Assembly (NCBI GenBank): GCA_028023455.1
Contig: JAQFVV010000032.1
Span: 4,498,392 to 4,562,391, forward strand
DNA: 64,000 bases
Source of the DNA: Epiperipatus broadwayi
Lineage: Eukaryota; Onychophora; Udeonychophora; Euonychophora; Peripatidae
Direction of reading: 5' to 3'
Part shown: positions 1 through 11,705 of the stretch, piece after piece
How positions within the stretch are numbered: the stretch's first letter is position 1
How the letters are laid out: the number at the start of each line of letters is the position of its first letter
Made by a program: the position numbers and the translations under genes
Notes under the pieces: model-generated
Seen by the model: only the letters and a program-made list of their open reading frames with translations
What the model was told of the DNA's origin: nothing
The model's database searches: none

Positions 1-1019
<1,019 letters not shown>

Positions 1020-1759
1020 TTAACTTCTTTTTTGCTGATTATTTTACTGACTGAGTGAGGTAAAAGTCTAAACTTTTAATTGGTCAACTCACAAACTCAA
1101 GCATCATCTTTTAATATTATATTCACTTTAGTTTCGTTTGTAAAAAGTATATTAATAATTTGTCACGTTATGAAAGTGAATGAAAGTTTTTTCAAAAATA
1201 AATTTTTATTTATAATTATAAAAATATTTGATAGCAGCAAATCTAAAATGAACGTTACTCACCAACCAAAAAGTTTTGCTGACATCAGTGATTTCTTTCC
1301 CAATTTTACATTGCAGAAAAGTAAATAATTTTTGCTAAAGTCTTAACTATTTTTTTAAAATAATTTTATTTTTAGCATATTTTATCAAAATAATTTATAA
1401 TTTGTCAAAAAATACTTTTAAAATGGTCTAAAATCTTCGTTTATCATTTTCAAAATGAAAGAAAAGAAATCGTAATGCTTTAGTTATTGACAATCCATTT
1501 TCTTTGTTGTCGAAAGTTAACAGCCAATCAGCATCAAGAAAGGATGGTCCTCTTCCTTTGTTAGACCTTCACTGTCAGTTTTATTGATATTTTACATGTA
1601 AAATAATTCAAGAGAGGTCAGCATCTTATGGAACTTTTTTTTACCTTTAAAAATAATGCAAAATCTTAATAGTAGTGTTAAAAATGACAGAATTAGAGTG
1701 ACTTGAAGCTGATGTGAAACCATCACATCTTTAGTCATAACTAGTAAAAAATAAGTTAA
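1020..1759 (+). mobile_element. Non-autonomous TTAA-flanked DNA element, copy 1
   Basis: This is the same family as the insertion at 52105-53037, in the opposite orientation. Shared stretches include gagtgaggtaaaa near the start (about 1053-1066), the block around aaagtgaatgaaagttttt (about 1170), and gcatcttatgg followed by gacttgaagctg at 1620-1712. A TTAA lies at 1020-1023 and another at 1756-1759 where the copy-2 alignment predicts the ends. There is no transposase; the open frame over 1080-1328 has a matching peptide in copy 2 (FFKNKFLFIIIKIF) because the DNA is shared, and both copies are full of stops. The ends of this copy are less certain than those of copy 2. The family is unidentified; TTAA duplication suggests piggyBac mobilisation. 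Confidence 0.72.
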
Positions 1760-2243
1760 TCCTAGTTTATCAAAAATTCGATATTTAGTACATATTATAG
1801 GTGTCTTTTATAATGTTCACATATTTTTTAGTTATTTTGCTATACTCATACAGATAATCTTTTTTTTTTTTGCTTTCTTCTTTCATAATTTCTTTTAGTG
1901 TGAAATATTTACAAACTTGTGGGCAAGCAAATAAACATATAAGGAACTACATAAAAGGAAATCAGTATTGTGTAAGAACTATCCATTCAAATTCAGACTT
2001 GTAGTTGAGTTAACTAATGAAATCCCCCCCCCCCCATGATTTAAAAGCAATTTTTTTTTTAAATTTTGAGTTAAGCTTAAAATAATCCAATTGGTAATTG
2101 GGATAAAATTATCTACACTTATTTATAAACTTCTTTTAAATGTCAAAATATTAATATTATTTTTAAGAATGATTAGATTAAACATATTTAACTTTATATT
2201 TATATATTGGATTATTTCTATCATCTAGTATTGAAAATTAAAT
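1760..2243. other. AT-rich non-coding DNA with a 12-base poly(C) tract
   Basis: No gene seen. A run of 12 C lies at 2024-2035, which is striking in such AT-rich DNA. Confidence 0.5.
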
Positions 2244-2469
2244 GACTTTAGAAAAATTTAACTTTACTCAAATTTTCAAAGTACATTCAACTGTTAGTAA
2301 TAGCACACAGATTAATATATGTATAATGTTTTGAGAGGCATTATTCTTTTTTTTCAGTGTTGCTAGCCTGACCAATGAGAGTACTATCATGGAAATTGAA
2401 TCTGGATCCTTTAGATTTTTTTAATGTTGAATTTTAAGGTAATGCTTTAATCAACTGATCCATCCTGCC
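2244..2469 (-). mobile_element. tRNA-derived SINE (family D), copy 1
   Basis: Its reverse complement aligns end to end with the 226-bp copy at 2975-3200. Both start with GGCAGG, have a pol III A-box-like stretch (GGATCAGTTGATTAAAGC here), share CCTTAAAATTCAACATT, then a degraded B box (AGATTCAATTTCC), and end in GAATGTACTTTGAAAATTT. The promoter boxes here are more decayed than in the other copy. No target-site duplication was seen. Confidence 0.8.
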
Positions 2470-2514
2470 ACAGGCTACAATCAGTATAAATTTCACATAC
2501 TTTTATCTATGAGG

Positions 2515-2850
2515 TTCCTCCTAATTTCTCCATTTTTTCCTAATACATTATGTATAGTCATACTAGGTTGACTTATAGGATTATTCATTATTGTCATATG
2601 ATCAGCTTATTTGAATATTTTCTTTATACCTTTTTCTCTCTATCCAATGTTTTTGTATTTTCCCAATCAAACATATGTTCATTGGTACATACATAATCTG
2701 TTACCTTAGACACATCTGTTTTCTCTCTTCTAATCATCAGTTTGTGCTCTTGCGATCACTTTTCAATGGGGCAACTGGTCTGACCAATATATATTCTTTC
2801 ACATTCACATGGTATTTCATAGATGTAGTTTTTGTTTTTCCAGTATAAAT
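2515..2850 (-). pseudogene. Penelope-like retroelement remnant: GIY-YIG endonuclease end
   Basis: Translation of the minus strand gives IYEIPCECERIYIGQTSC, followed after a stop by an EHK and then HMFDWENTKTLDREK. These are the signature pieces of the C-terminal GIY-YIG endonuclease of Penelope-like elements (cysteine pair, YIGQT, conserved His, then a W-E-x-T-K-x-L-D-R-E motif). At least three in-frame stops or shifts break it. A terminal part resembling I-x-N-L-I-D-K runs to about 2515. The reverse transcriptase is missing, so this is a short 3' fragment, as expected of 5'-truncated retroelement copies. It lies between two SINEs in opposite orientation. Confidence 0.8.
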
Positions 2851-2974
2851 CAATCTAGTGTGACTATACATGAAGCATGAAAGCCACTAATCAACTTTAC
2901 CCTTAAGAAAAAGTGGGTAAATCAGGTGGAAACTCATTGAAAAGTATATGAATTTTTTATTGACTGTTGTATTT

Positions 2975-3200
2975 GGCAGGGTGACTCAGTTGGTTAGAGC
3001 ATTGCCTTAAAATTCAACATTCAAGAATCTAAGAGCACAGGTTCAATTCCCATGCTAGTGCTGTAACTGGACAGGCCAACAACATGAAGAAGAGAGGAGA
3101 ATAATACCTCTTGAAACACTGTGCACATACTAACCTATGTGATATTACTAATAGGTGAATGTACTTTGAAAATTTAAATAAAATTACTTTTTTATAAAGA
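2975..3200 (+). mobile_element. tRNA-derived SINE (family D), copy 2
   Basis: A good pol III A box (TGACTCAGTTGGTTAGAGC, from 2982) and a good B box (GGTTCAATTCC, 3040-3050) lie at tRNA spacing, preceded by GGCAGGG. The body of about 150 bp after the B box ends in AAATAAAATTACTTTTTT rather than a clean poly(A). It matches the minus-strand copy at 2244-2469 over its whole length. The tRNA head cannot form a proper cloverleaf, so it is not a functional tRNA gene. Confidence 0.85.
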
Positions 3201-4114
3201 TATTCAATACTCAATACTAGATGATGTAAATAATCCAATATATAAATACAACTAAATTACCATCATCACAAACCTTCAGGAAAACAATATTTAACATTAA
3301 TTGAGGATTATTAATTTATGGATTTTGTTCTTTTTACAACTAATATTGCAATCAAAAATAGTCTAATAAAACATGTTTTAATATTCTATATGATGCAAAG
3401 ACTGAAGATTTGAGTGATTAGAAGTCAATCCATAAATTTATTACTATTATGTTGATTAACTAAATAATCTTTGATTTATGGATAATAATCGTTTTTGCTA
3501 CTGCAGTTTGTAATCAGAAATTTATAAACACAAATTTTAAAAATTTGTTTTTATTAAAAAATGAATTTTATTTAAAACATTTAAAAGATTTGCATTGTTC
3601 TGAGAACTTTCCAGTAAGTAAATAGCTCTCTGCATTTGAGAGCAATGATGAAGAGACAAATTTAGGATATTGTTTCTGAATGTCAGATTTTATCTCAAAT
3701 GGATTAGTGTAATGATAAAATAGGGTATTCATGAGCTAAAGGTTTATGAATTTTGTTCAACCTGCCACTTCTTGGGTTTGAAAATTTTAGAAATAGAAAT
3801 GAATGTGTGGAGCTTTAATTAATGTTATTGTTATGAAGATCAAAAAAGTTTAATCAAAATAGTTACATAATAAGAATAATAAAGACTTGATGAATAGACA
3901 TCAGCAATTTTTAATTGAATACCAAGAGATTTTTTTAAAATTTTAATATTTATATACTGATATGAAATGATTTTTATGAAAAAAATAAATATTCTGAAAA
4001 AGTATTCAATTTGTTTTTGTTTTTAATTCAGCTCACATTCTTCAAAGAAAAATAACATTAGTACTATTAGTTATTGAATTTGATTAGTTTCAATATTTTT
4101 ATTATATTAAACAG
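3201..4114. other. AT-rich non-coding DNA
   Basis: No coding signal. Weak short inverted sequences built on 'aatttatggatt' occur around 3306-3490, too short and AT-rich to name. Confidence 0.45.
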
Positions 4115-4575
4115 ACATTTGAACTCAGATTTTCGAGCACCCTTCAACTATTCACACTTTCTCATATAACTGATACAGATGATCTCACACATGTAGAAAA
4201 GATAAATAATCACCAATATATATATTTCGTGCTAAACTAGTACTCATCAGTTGGTCCAGATTATCATCTTCCACACATATATATAATCAGTTCTCAGTTT
4301 GGGTTTTCATCATCAGATTTTCAATGATATGGATGACTGAAAAGTTGGAGGTTGTAGTAAATTAAAGCCTGTCCATTAAAGTATAAAGATAAACTGAGCA
4401 CTGATTATATATATGTGTGGAAGATGATAATCTGGACCAACTGATGAGTACTGGTTTAGCACGAAATACGCATACTGATGATTATTTATCTTTTCTACAT
4501 GTGTGTGGTCATGTGTATCAGTTATATGTGATAGTGTGAATAGTTGAAGGGTGCTTGAAAATCTGAGTTCAAATC
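4115..4575. mobile_element. Foldback element, family I (two long inverted arms)
   Basis: A left arm of about 185 bp (4115-4300) is repeated in reverse complement at 4391-4575, separated by about 90 bp. Matching pairs include TTTGAACTCAGATTTTC with GAAAATCTGAGTTCAAA, and ACTCATCAGTTGGTCCAGA with its complement. The spacer is the reverse complement of the inner part of the copies at 24.85 and 26.1 kb (GCCTGTCCATTAAAGT here, ACTTTAATGGACAGGC there). No coding capacity. Four further copies or pieces lie in the window. Confidence 0.88.
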
Positions 4576-7500
4576 TATATACTTAAAATTAAGCTCCAGG
4601 TTTGTGAAGGGTGCCTGGTTTTCAAATATATATTAAACAAAGAAAAAAATAATATTAAAAAATAGTTACCATTTTTTAATATTAGGTAATTGCTAATTTA
4701 TTCAAATCCTATTTTAATTTTATTTATATTAGCACACTTTAAAATATATTAGAATAATTTTGCAATTAATCCATTTCAAAATTTTATTTTAAAACAATAT
4801 GGAAGCGAGATTTTTAATTGTAAAAAAAAAACCATCTTAATTAATTCTGATGATAAGGGAGTTATATAAAACCTTCTCCCATGCTGTTGCAGCCATATTG
4901 TAAGTGTCTCTTAGCCCAATTAATATAAAAAATTCTATTTATTATCAGATTCATTATTTTGTTCGCAAAGGAATATGTTCAATTTTAAAAACAATATTAG
5001 TTAATTTTGTTTTTATTCTCTCTTTATTGAATACTATTTAATACTGATATAAAAAATATTTTATTTTTCGTTTTAGGGGGTGGGGGTGGTAATTAAATGT
5101 TAATTGTTTAATTATTTTAGTCTTTTGTCCCAGTCCTAAAATATAAGTGTAGTTGAAGAAAAATGCAAATGCTTTTAATTAAAATATAATCAATGTAATT
5201 GTCAATTAAATTATTAAAACGAGGCAAAAATAATAATAATAAAAATAAAATAAATGGAACGTAGTCCGGTCAATAGGTCATAGGAACTAGAGTACTTTAT
5301 TTGATCAGAAGTCTCGTTTTAAAGACTTTACAACTTTTTTTTTAATAGTAAAACGTGACACCGCAAAATCTAAAATAATTTTCGTAAGTAATTTTTAAGT
5401 TTTAACAAAAATGACATTTATTTAAAAACTTTCATTAACTTTCTTCCAACCAACCATCTTGTGTTAATTTTTCAGTTTTTTTTTTTTTTTTTAATTCTAC
5501 AATGCTTTGATTTTCTACAATAAAATGAATATTTTTACTTTATTTTACGTCTACTTTTTTGTTTTATTATGACAGCTACATATTAGCCTATTGCTATCAA
5601 TAAGAAAAATATATGTTACAATATATATAACTCACATATATATATATATTACTTATTGATATTATTTTTATAAATCTTTAAGCATAATTACAAAATTATA
5701 ATTTACAATTATGCTATTTCATTTATGAATTCTAATTTTCTCATATATATTTTTGTATGTGTGTTTATGATAAACGTATTATATTAGGTATTTTTTCAAA
5801 CGTATTTTTAATTCGAGAATCGTATTTTAAATATTAAAAGAAAAATCAGTCAAAAATCCTGTAGTTAAATTACCGTCTAAAGTCGGTATCTTTAAACGTA
5901 TATGTTTTAAGAGCATGACGAGATAGGGTGAAGATAATCAAAACCGCCAAAGTACTCCCTCCTACTCAGGTTGCTTGTCAGAGAACAATTTGACCCTCTG
6001 AAACTTAGATTCTTCTTTCTTTAATTAATAGAATTTTTTTTTAAAAAAAGTATTTTTAAAACAGAAGCTTCTATTTACAAATAAAAGAAACATTTCATTA
6101 GTTAAAATAAGTAAAGACTAAGATGGTTTGGAATTGTTTTAATTAATAACCAAATAATGCAGGATGTTATTTAAATAGTTCAGTATGGCTGTAATTAGAA
6201 TTGAGCTATATTAGCGATAACTATTACGCAAATTTTGAAAAATTATTTTTAGAAACTATAAAAACTATTAATGATTTTTAAAAATATTTCTATGCTTGTG
6301 AAACACTATTTTAATACTGTGCAAAAACGTTATCTTTGGGAAAATACTCAACCTGGTTTTAAAGTGATTCTTTACAAAAAGACATCTTGTGTTGAAGCTA
6401 ATCCACAAGTTAATGTTGACTAGGGGAAACAACTATTTGCAGGATTCGTTTTTGAAAAAGAATAGATCAAGTGGAAGTAATGTTGGTCTGTCTTTTACTG
6501 TATACACGTTGACGCACCTGCCCCCTTTTTTTCAACTTCCAATGGGTGACGAATAAAATTTAGCTTGTAGAATTGGCTGCCATTTAAGCTACTTCAACTC
6601 AAAATCAATTTAACTAAGCGCTAACAGCAATGAGTGTTTATAAATCTATTAAATGTTAAAAAAAGAGAGAGAGAGAGAGACATAAGTTCAAGAACCTTTC
6701 CCTTCTGAATAACTAAAACACGCACTCAAATGAATTTCTTAGGTCTTCTTCCCTGTAGGCGAGCAAAAAGAATAAAGTATGCTAATTTATTTGACAAAAC
6801 AGCATGCCGTCTACGTTAATATTATCATTGCTGATTATCGCGAATTATTTATCAATTTTGTAAAATGCAAAAATTAAAGTTCATCAATATATGTGTACCA
6901 ACTGTAAAAAAAACGTTCATCATGTAAAAAAATATTTTCGATCATTTTGTTTAAAGACGATTTACATTTTAATATATATTTTTAGAACAACGTACTTTTT
7001 TGTTAGCCTACAGTAATAATAATAACATATATAAGCTTGCCTGAAAAAAAAGGTACATACACCATTACATACTTACGAGATTCCAGTGTACATTATCTTT
7101 ATTATATGTTTATGTCTGAAAATGTCTTTGTATGAGTAAAAATGTGTGTGTGCTATACGTAAAAAAATAAAATATATTTGAATTTAATATAGCAAACCAA
7201 TATATATTAATGTAAATAAGACTGTTTTGAGGTGTTTTTTTTTTTTTCAAATAAAAAGAAGACTCATAACTAACCTATCTAAGCATCCAATAGTGATTGA
7301 TAATAGATGTTAGGTTATTTTTAGACAGCGATGAAACATAATTAAAAAACCATTCAAATCTTAGCAATTGGTTAGTCTGGGAAATTATAGCATTTCCTTC
7401 ATTTTTTTTCTCTATGTTATTTTTTGGAAAAACGTTCATCCTGTAGTAATTGTTTAAAGGCTGTTCCTGTTTTACACTTGGATAAATAAGATTTTTGTTT

Positions 7501-10500
7501 TTAGCTGCAAAATGCAATCTACAGCTTTTTTTTTTTTTTTGTATTTGTAAAATATCTCCAAATTATCCTAAGAATTACATTTAATACAAATAAAACAGTC
7601 ATTAAAAAGTCATTTGAAAGATAAGGATCTTTTCAACAGCCTTCTCTAAAGAAACAGTAAATATTTTTTGTTATTTAATTTTGAAGTTATTAAAAAAAAC
7701 TAGAAAAATAAAGATATCTGATTTATTTAAAAATATAAAAATAAAAGAAAGAACCCTAGTTCCTAAGAATAAAGTAAAATGCATAGCAAATAAGGCATTT
7801 AATTTATGATATTGTAATAACAAATTTTGCAGCTGTAATATACTAGAGCCATTTAAAACAAAACTACAAGTGTTTTAAAATTCACAAATGTTTTGTCTGT
7901 TATAATAATCTCCTGTAAGGTTTTTTAAAAACCCATCAGAGCATAGGACTTCGATTAGACATTAAAGGGAGGGGGGGGACCTCTTCAAAGCTGTAGTATT
8001 TACTAAAAATTAATAATATTGTCGTGTCAACGATAGAAGAATGAGCATAGATTTCACTACTCTTCTACAGAGCAGAAAGCAAGATAAAACTATTCTAATA
8101 TATTTTCTAAAAATACAGGCAAAACATTATTTCTCTGAAATGTCTGTTTCCAAGACATTTTTGAATTTGTAAATTTTCTGGATTTCATAAATAAAACTTT
8201 TATCTTATCACTATAAACCCAAAATCTGCTAATATAGAAAAAAGCAAGCAATCCTTTGCAAATAAGCTTATTAATTTGTAGGTATTTACTGAAGTGATTT
8301 TTTTTTTAATTTTGTTCGTAAATGTATGTCAAACTAATTTATTAACACCTACAAAATTTTGTTTGGACAACAAAAACTTTTGAATAATAGATATTCTGAT
8401 TAATGATATTCTGTCTATATATTTTTCAATTTATCAGAGATAGCAATTCAGTTTTGGGGATTAAAGATACCACCTTCATAGTTCTATAAATATAATAAAG
8501 CAGATAATGTTCTCATGATACATTGGCAGCACATTCTTTTGTCAAGACTGTTACCTGACTTTAAATTCAGGCCACATAAAACATAAATTTATTTCAAGTT
8601 GTAACTGGTCTTAAGTTTTTTTCCTCTAAATAATTAACTTAAAATAGCAATTCAATATTGTTTCAGAAATAGATATTAACCTGTCTAGATAGAATAAAAT
8701 GTAATAATGGAAAAGTGTTCCAATTTCGTATCAGCCACAAACTTCCAGCTGTGAGAGAGGTTAGAATAAACTTGGCTTTGTCTTGTGATGCATTATTTCT
8801 AGGTGGATTTACTTTTTTAGCTATATAAAATAGTTGTATATTATACTTCAAAATGGAGCATTGGAATCATACAATTATTGATACCTCAAGAAAATATTTA
8901 ACTCTTTCACTAACTAACTCTTCCCATTCTTTAAAAGATATAGTGACAGTTTTAGTTATATTTACAATCTTTTAATTTTTCCAATTAAATCTTTATTATA
9001 TATCATATTTTGATCTTCTTTATATTATTTATCACAAATATAAGTTTGCAAATGAAAAACATTCTGAAAGATAATATTTGAACTTTGAAAAATAGAATAC
9101 TAAAAATGAAAATAACTTTTTTCATACCAAGTGGTTATATTGTTGAATTATTTATTTAAATTCCAATTTTAAAATGAAACAATTCTTTTTTTTTGTTTAG
9201 ACATCCAAGTGCAATGAAATTCTGTTTTAAAATTTGAAATTGCATTCATTATTATTAAAATTTATAAAAGCATTTCTTTTTTAATGAATCAGTCTCAGCT
9301 TTTGTTTATTGTAGTTATGCTTTTATCTCTTTTTAAAAAATAAGCATTTTCAAATAAAATCAAATTATAAACATGTATTGTTTTGGTTTAAATAAATATT
9401 TTATAAATATGTTATATAAATAAACATAAATATGTAAATAATTATTGAAAATTACAAATTTTTTTTTTACTGAAGTAACAAAATAAAAAATTGCACTCTC
9501 AAAGCCTGAAAACAAAGAATCTACCAATCAATGAAGTTGTCAGTTTTTTTATATATTATGATACAACCAATCAGTGGCAGTGTTGGGTGTTTTGAATGTT
9601 AAAATGTGTATGACAACTAATACATATCTTCATATTTTTTAAACTAATAATTTTAGTTTCAATTTTAGCTGTTAAATAAATGTGAACTGGCAAGAATATG
9701 CTGAAAACCTGCTGTTGGTCAAGAGAATAAAATGCTTTTTTTAAAACTGAATTCAAAATCAGAAAACCAGAACACTGAGTTTGTTTTAAATAAGTGGTTT
9801 GAAATATATTTTTGGGATCTTTGTAAAAGTTATAACTAAAGACTTATAAAATAAAGTTCCCAAGCTATAAAAGTGCAGATTGTTGAAACCTTTAGATTTT
9901 TTGTACTTTTCAGAAATTGCTATTAGATTGAGAATAAACAGTATTTTATATATTTTCCTAATTGTCAAAAGCTCCCTTATGATGAATTGCCACACAATCA
10001 TCTACAACTTTTTTCTAAATCCTAATCTATTATCTTGTGAAAAAAATCTATATATATAAATCAACTTTTGAATTCTAAACTGTGCTAATATAAGACTTAT
10101 AGGACTGTCCTCATCATATATTAAATCAAACTTTAAAATATCATTGTCCATTATGAATATGTTCCATGATAATTGCTATTAAGTTACTAATTTTAAGTTT
10201 TGGGGCATTAAATGGCATTACTTCTGGTTTGGCTTTTTTTACTATTTTGTTGTTATCTGTAATGTTAGTGTTCTGGTTGACATTTTTTACTGTAGAAATT
10301 GGAATTAAAATTATTAGTTGAAAAAAATCTGAAGATGTCAGCATCATACAGACTTCATGCAAATTTCCAAGCCAACAATACTCTGATTTTTATTATAATA
10401 CAAAAAAACTGCCAGCATAAACTCAATTGATAGATTTTTTGGTCTCTGTCTCTTCAAAGTTGCCTTTTTTAGCACATCAGAAAAAAAATTGTGCAATTTT

Positions 10501-11130
10501 CAGTAATGTATTTATATATTTAAACTTATTTATGCAATATATTTGTAAAATAGTTTTTTTTAATCAAAAAAGTACATGATTACAATTAGATTTTATTTGA
10601 AAATAGTAGTTTAAAAAAATATTTTGTATAATATTTTTTATGAATGGGAAAAATTATGATCTAATATGGAAAATGCCATTACAGAATTCAGTTTATTTTA
10701 TTTTTCTATTTTTCATAATTTAAATTTTATCTTTTAGAATGACTTAGATTTTAAACGTATATAAATAATGGCTTAATTATAAATATAAAATATTGCAAAT
10801 ATGACCAAAGTTGTTACTAAGACTTCTAAAATAAGAGTGAGAGAAATTTGACCTTTGAAGAGTAAACCATGATTTATCACAAATAGAAGATGCTAGAATT
10901 ATATATAAAGTAGATTTTGTTTAGTTTATTTGAAAGTTTGAAAGATAAAATACACTTAATTATTTATGCAATATATATATTAGAATCCACATTTTGTATA
11001 ACCCTAACTACATATATAATTTTTTTTTTTTAAAAAGTTAATTATTTATTTGATTATATTATATGCAAATTATTTTTAAACCAGAAAAATATCATCTGAT
11101 TTTATCACATGACTTTAATCATATTGATGT
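4576..11130. other. Long AT-rich stretch with no recognisable gene
   Basis: I saw no exon, transposon protein or RNA element. A (GA)n tract of about 14 bp lies near 6665-6680, and an 8-base G run at 7971-7978. The blocks at 5860-6010 and 6460-6620 are more complex in sequence and contain CpG, unlike the transposon-rich parts. The segment at 10141-10420 shares a stretch of the type AATCTGAAG(A/C)TGTCAGCATCATA with 34202-34230, suggesting a faint dispersed repeat. All open frames here look like chance. Confidence 0.5.
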
Positions 11131-11705
11131 TATAACAGCATAACTTTCCAAAATCTCTATGCTACTAACCCTAAGCTTTAGTAAATAACAATAAATGCCA
11201 AATGATAGTACTTATTAAATCCTCATTCTATACTGTCCTATCCAATGTCCCCACACTAGTTTTAAGCTTATGGATTTCACCAGTGAGAAGTTTGGGAATT
11301 CTGAATCAGTGCACCTAAACCTTTAGGATCTAATGCAATCTCCTTCCAATATCAATTTTTAACTGTCTCTTATATTATATGATTATATAAGCATGTTTGT
11401 CTAGATTGAAAATATTTAAATGTTTTTTTTATTATTTTGGATTGATAACTTGATAGTATAATAGAGAGTTAAAAGATAGATGCTGGAAGAAGGATGCATT
11501 AGACCGCTGGAAGAAGGATGCATTAGACCTAAAGGTTTAAGTCCAAAATCCTAAACTTCTCAGTGATGAAAGTGATAAGCTTGAAAATAGTTTGAGGATA
11601 TTGTATAGGGCAGCAGAGGATAGACTTCTGGTATATATTGTTACTTACTAAAGCTTACAATTAGTGGCATAGAGATGTTGGAAAATTATGCTTCTATAGC
11701 AAAGT
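11131..11705. mobile_element. Foldback element, family II (long inverted repeat)
   Basis: The left arm (about 11131-11355) is repeated in reverse complement at about 11482-11705. Pairs include AGCATAACTTTCCAA with TTGGAAAATTATGCT, AAGCTTTAGTAA with TTACTAAAGCTT, and CCTAAACCTTTAGGATCTAATGCA with its counterpart. The right arm carries an exact 24-bp tandem duplication (11482-11505 and 11506-11529). No coding capacity. Related copies occur at 30.7, 31.1, 31.5 and 39.4 kb. Confidence 0.85.

Noticed and set aside
1080-1328. Conserved small gene (its peptide recurs at 52.7-52.9 kb)
   Set aside because: The likeness is explained by both being copies of one non-coding TTAA element; neither copy keeps a frame throughout.
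2975-3060. A functional tRNA gene
   Set aside because: The A and B boxes are good, but the acceptor and anticodon arms do not form, and a second 226-bp copy shows it is a SINE.
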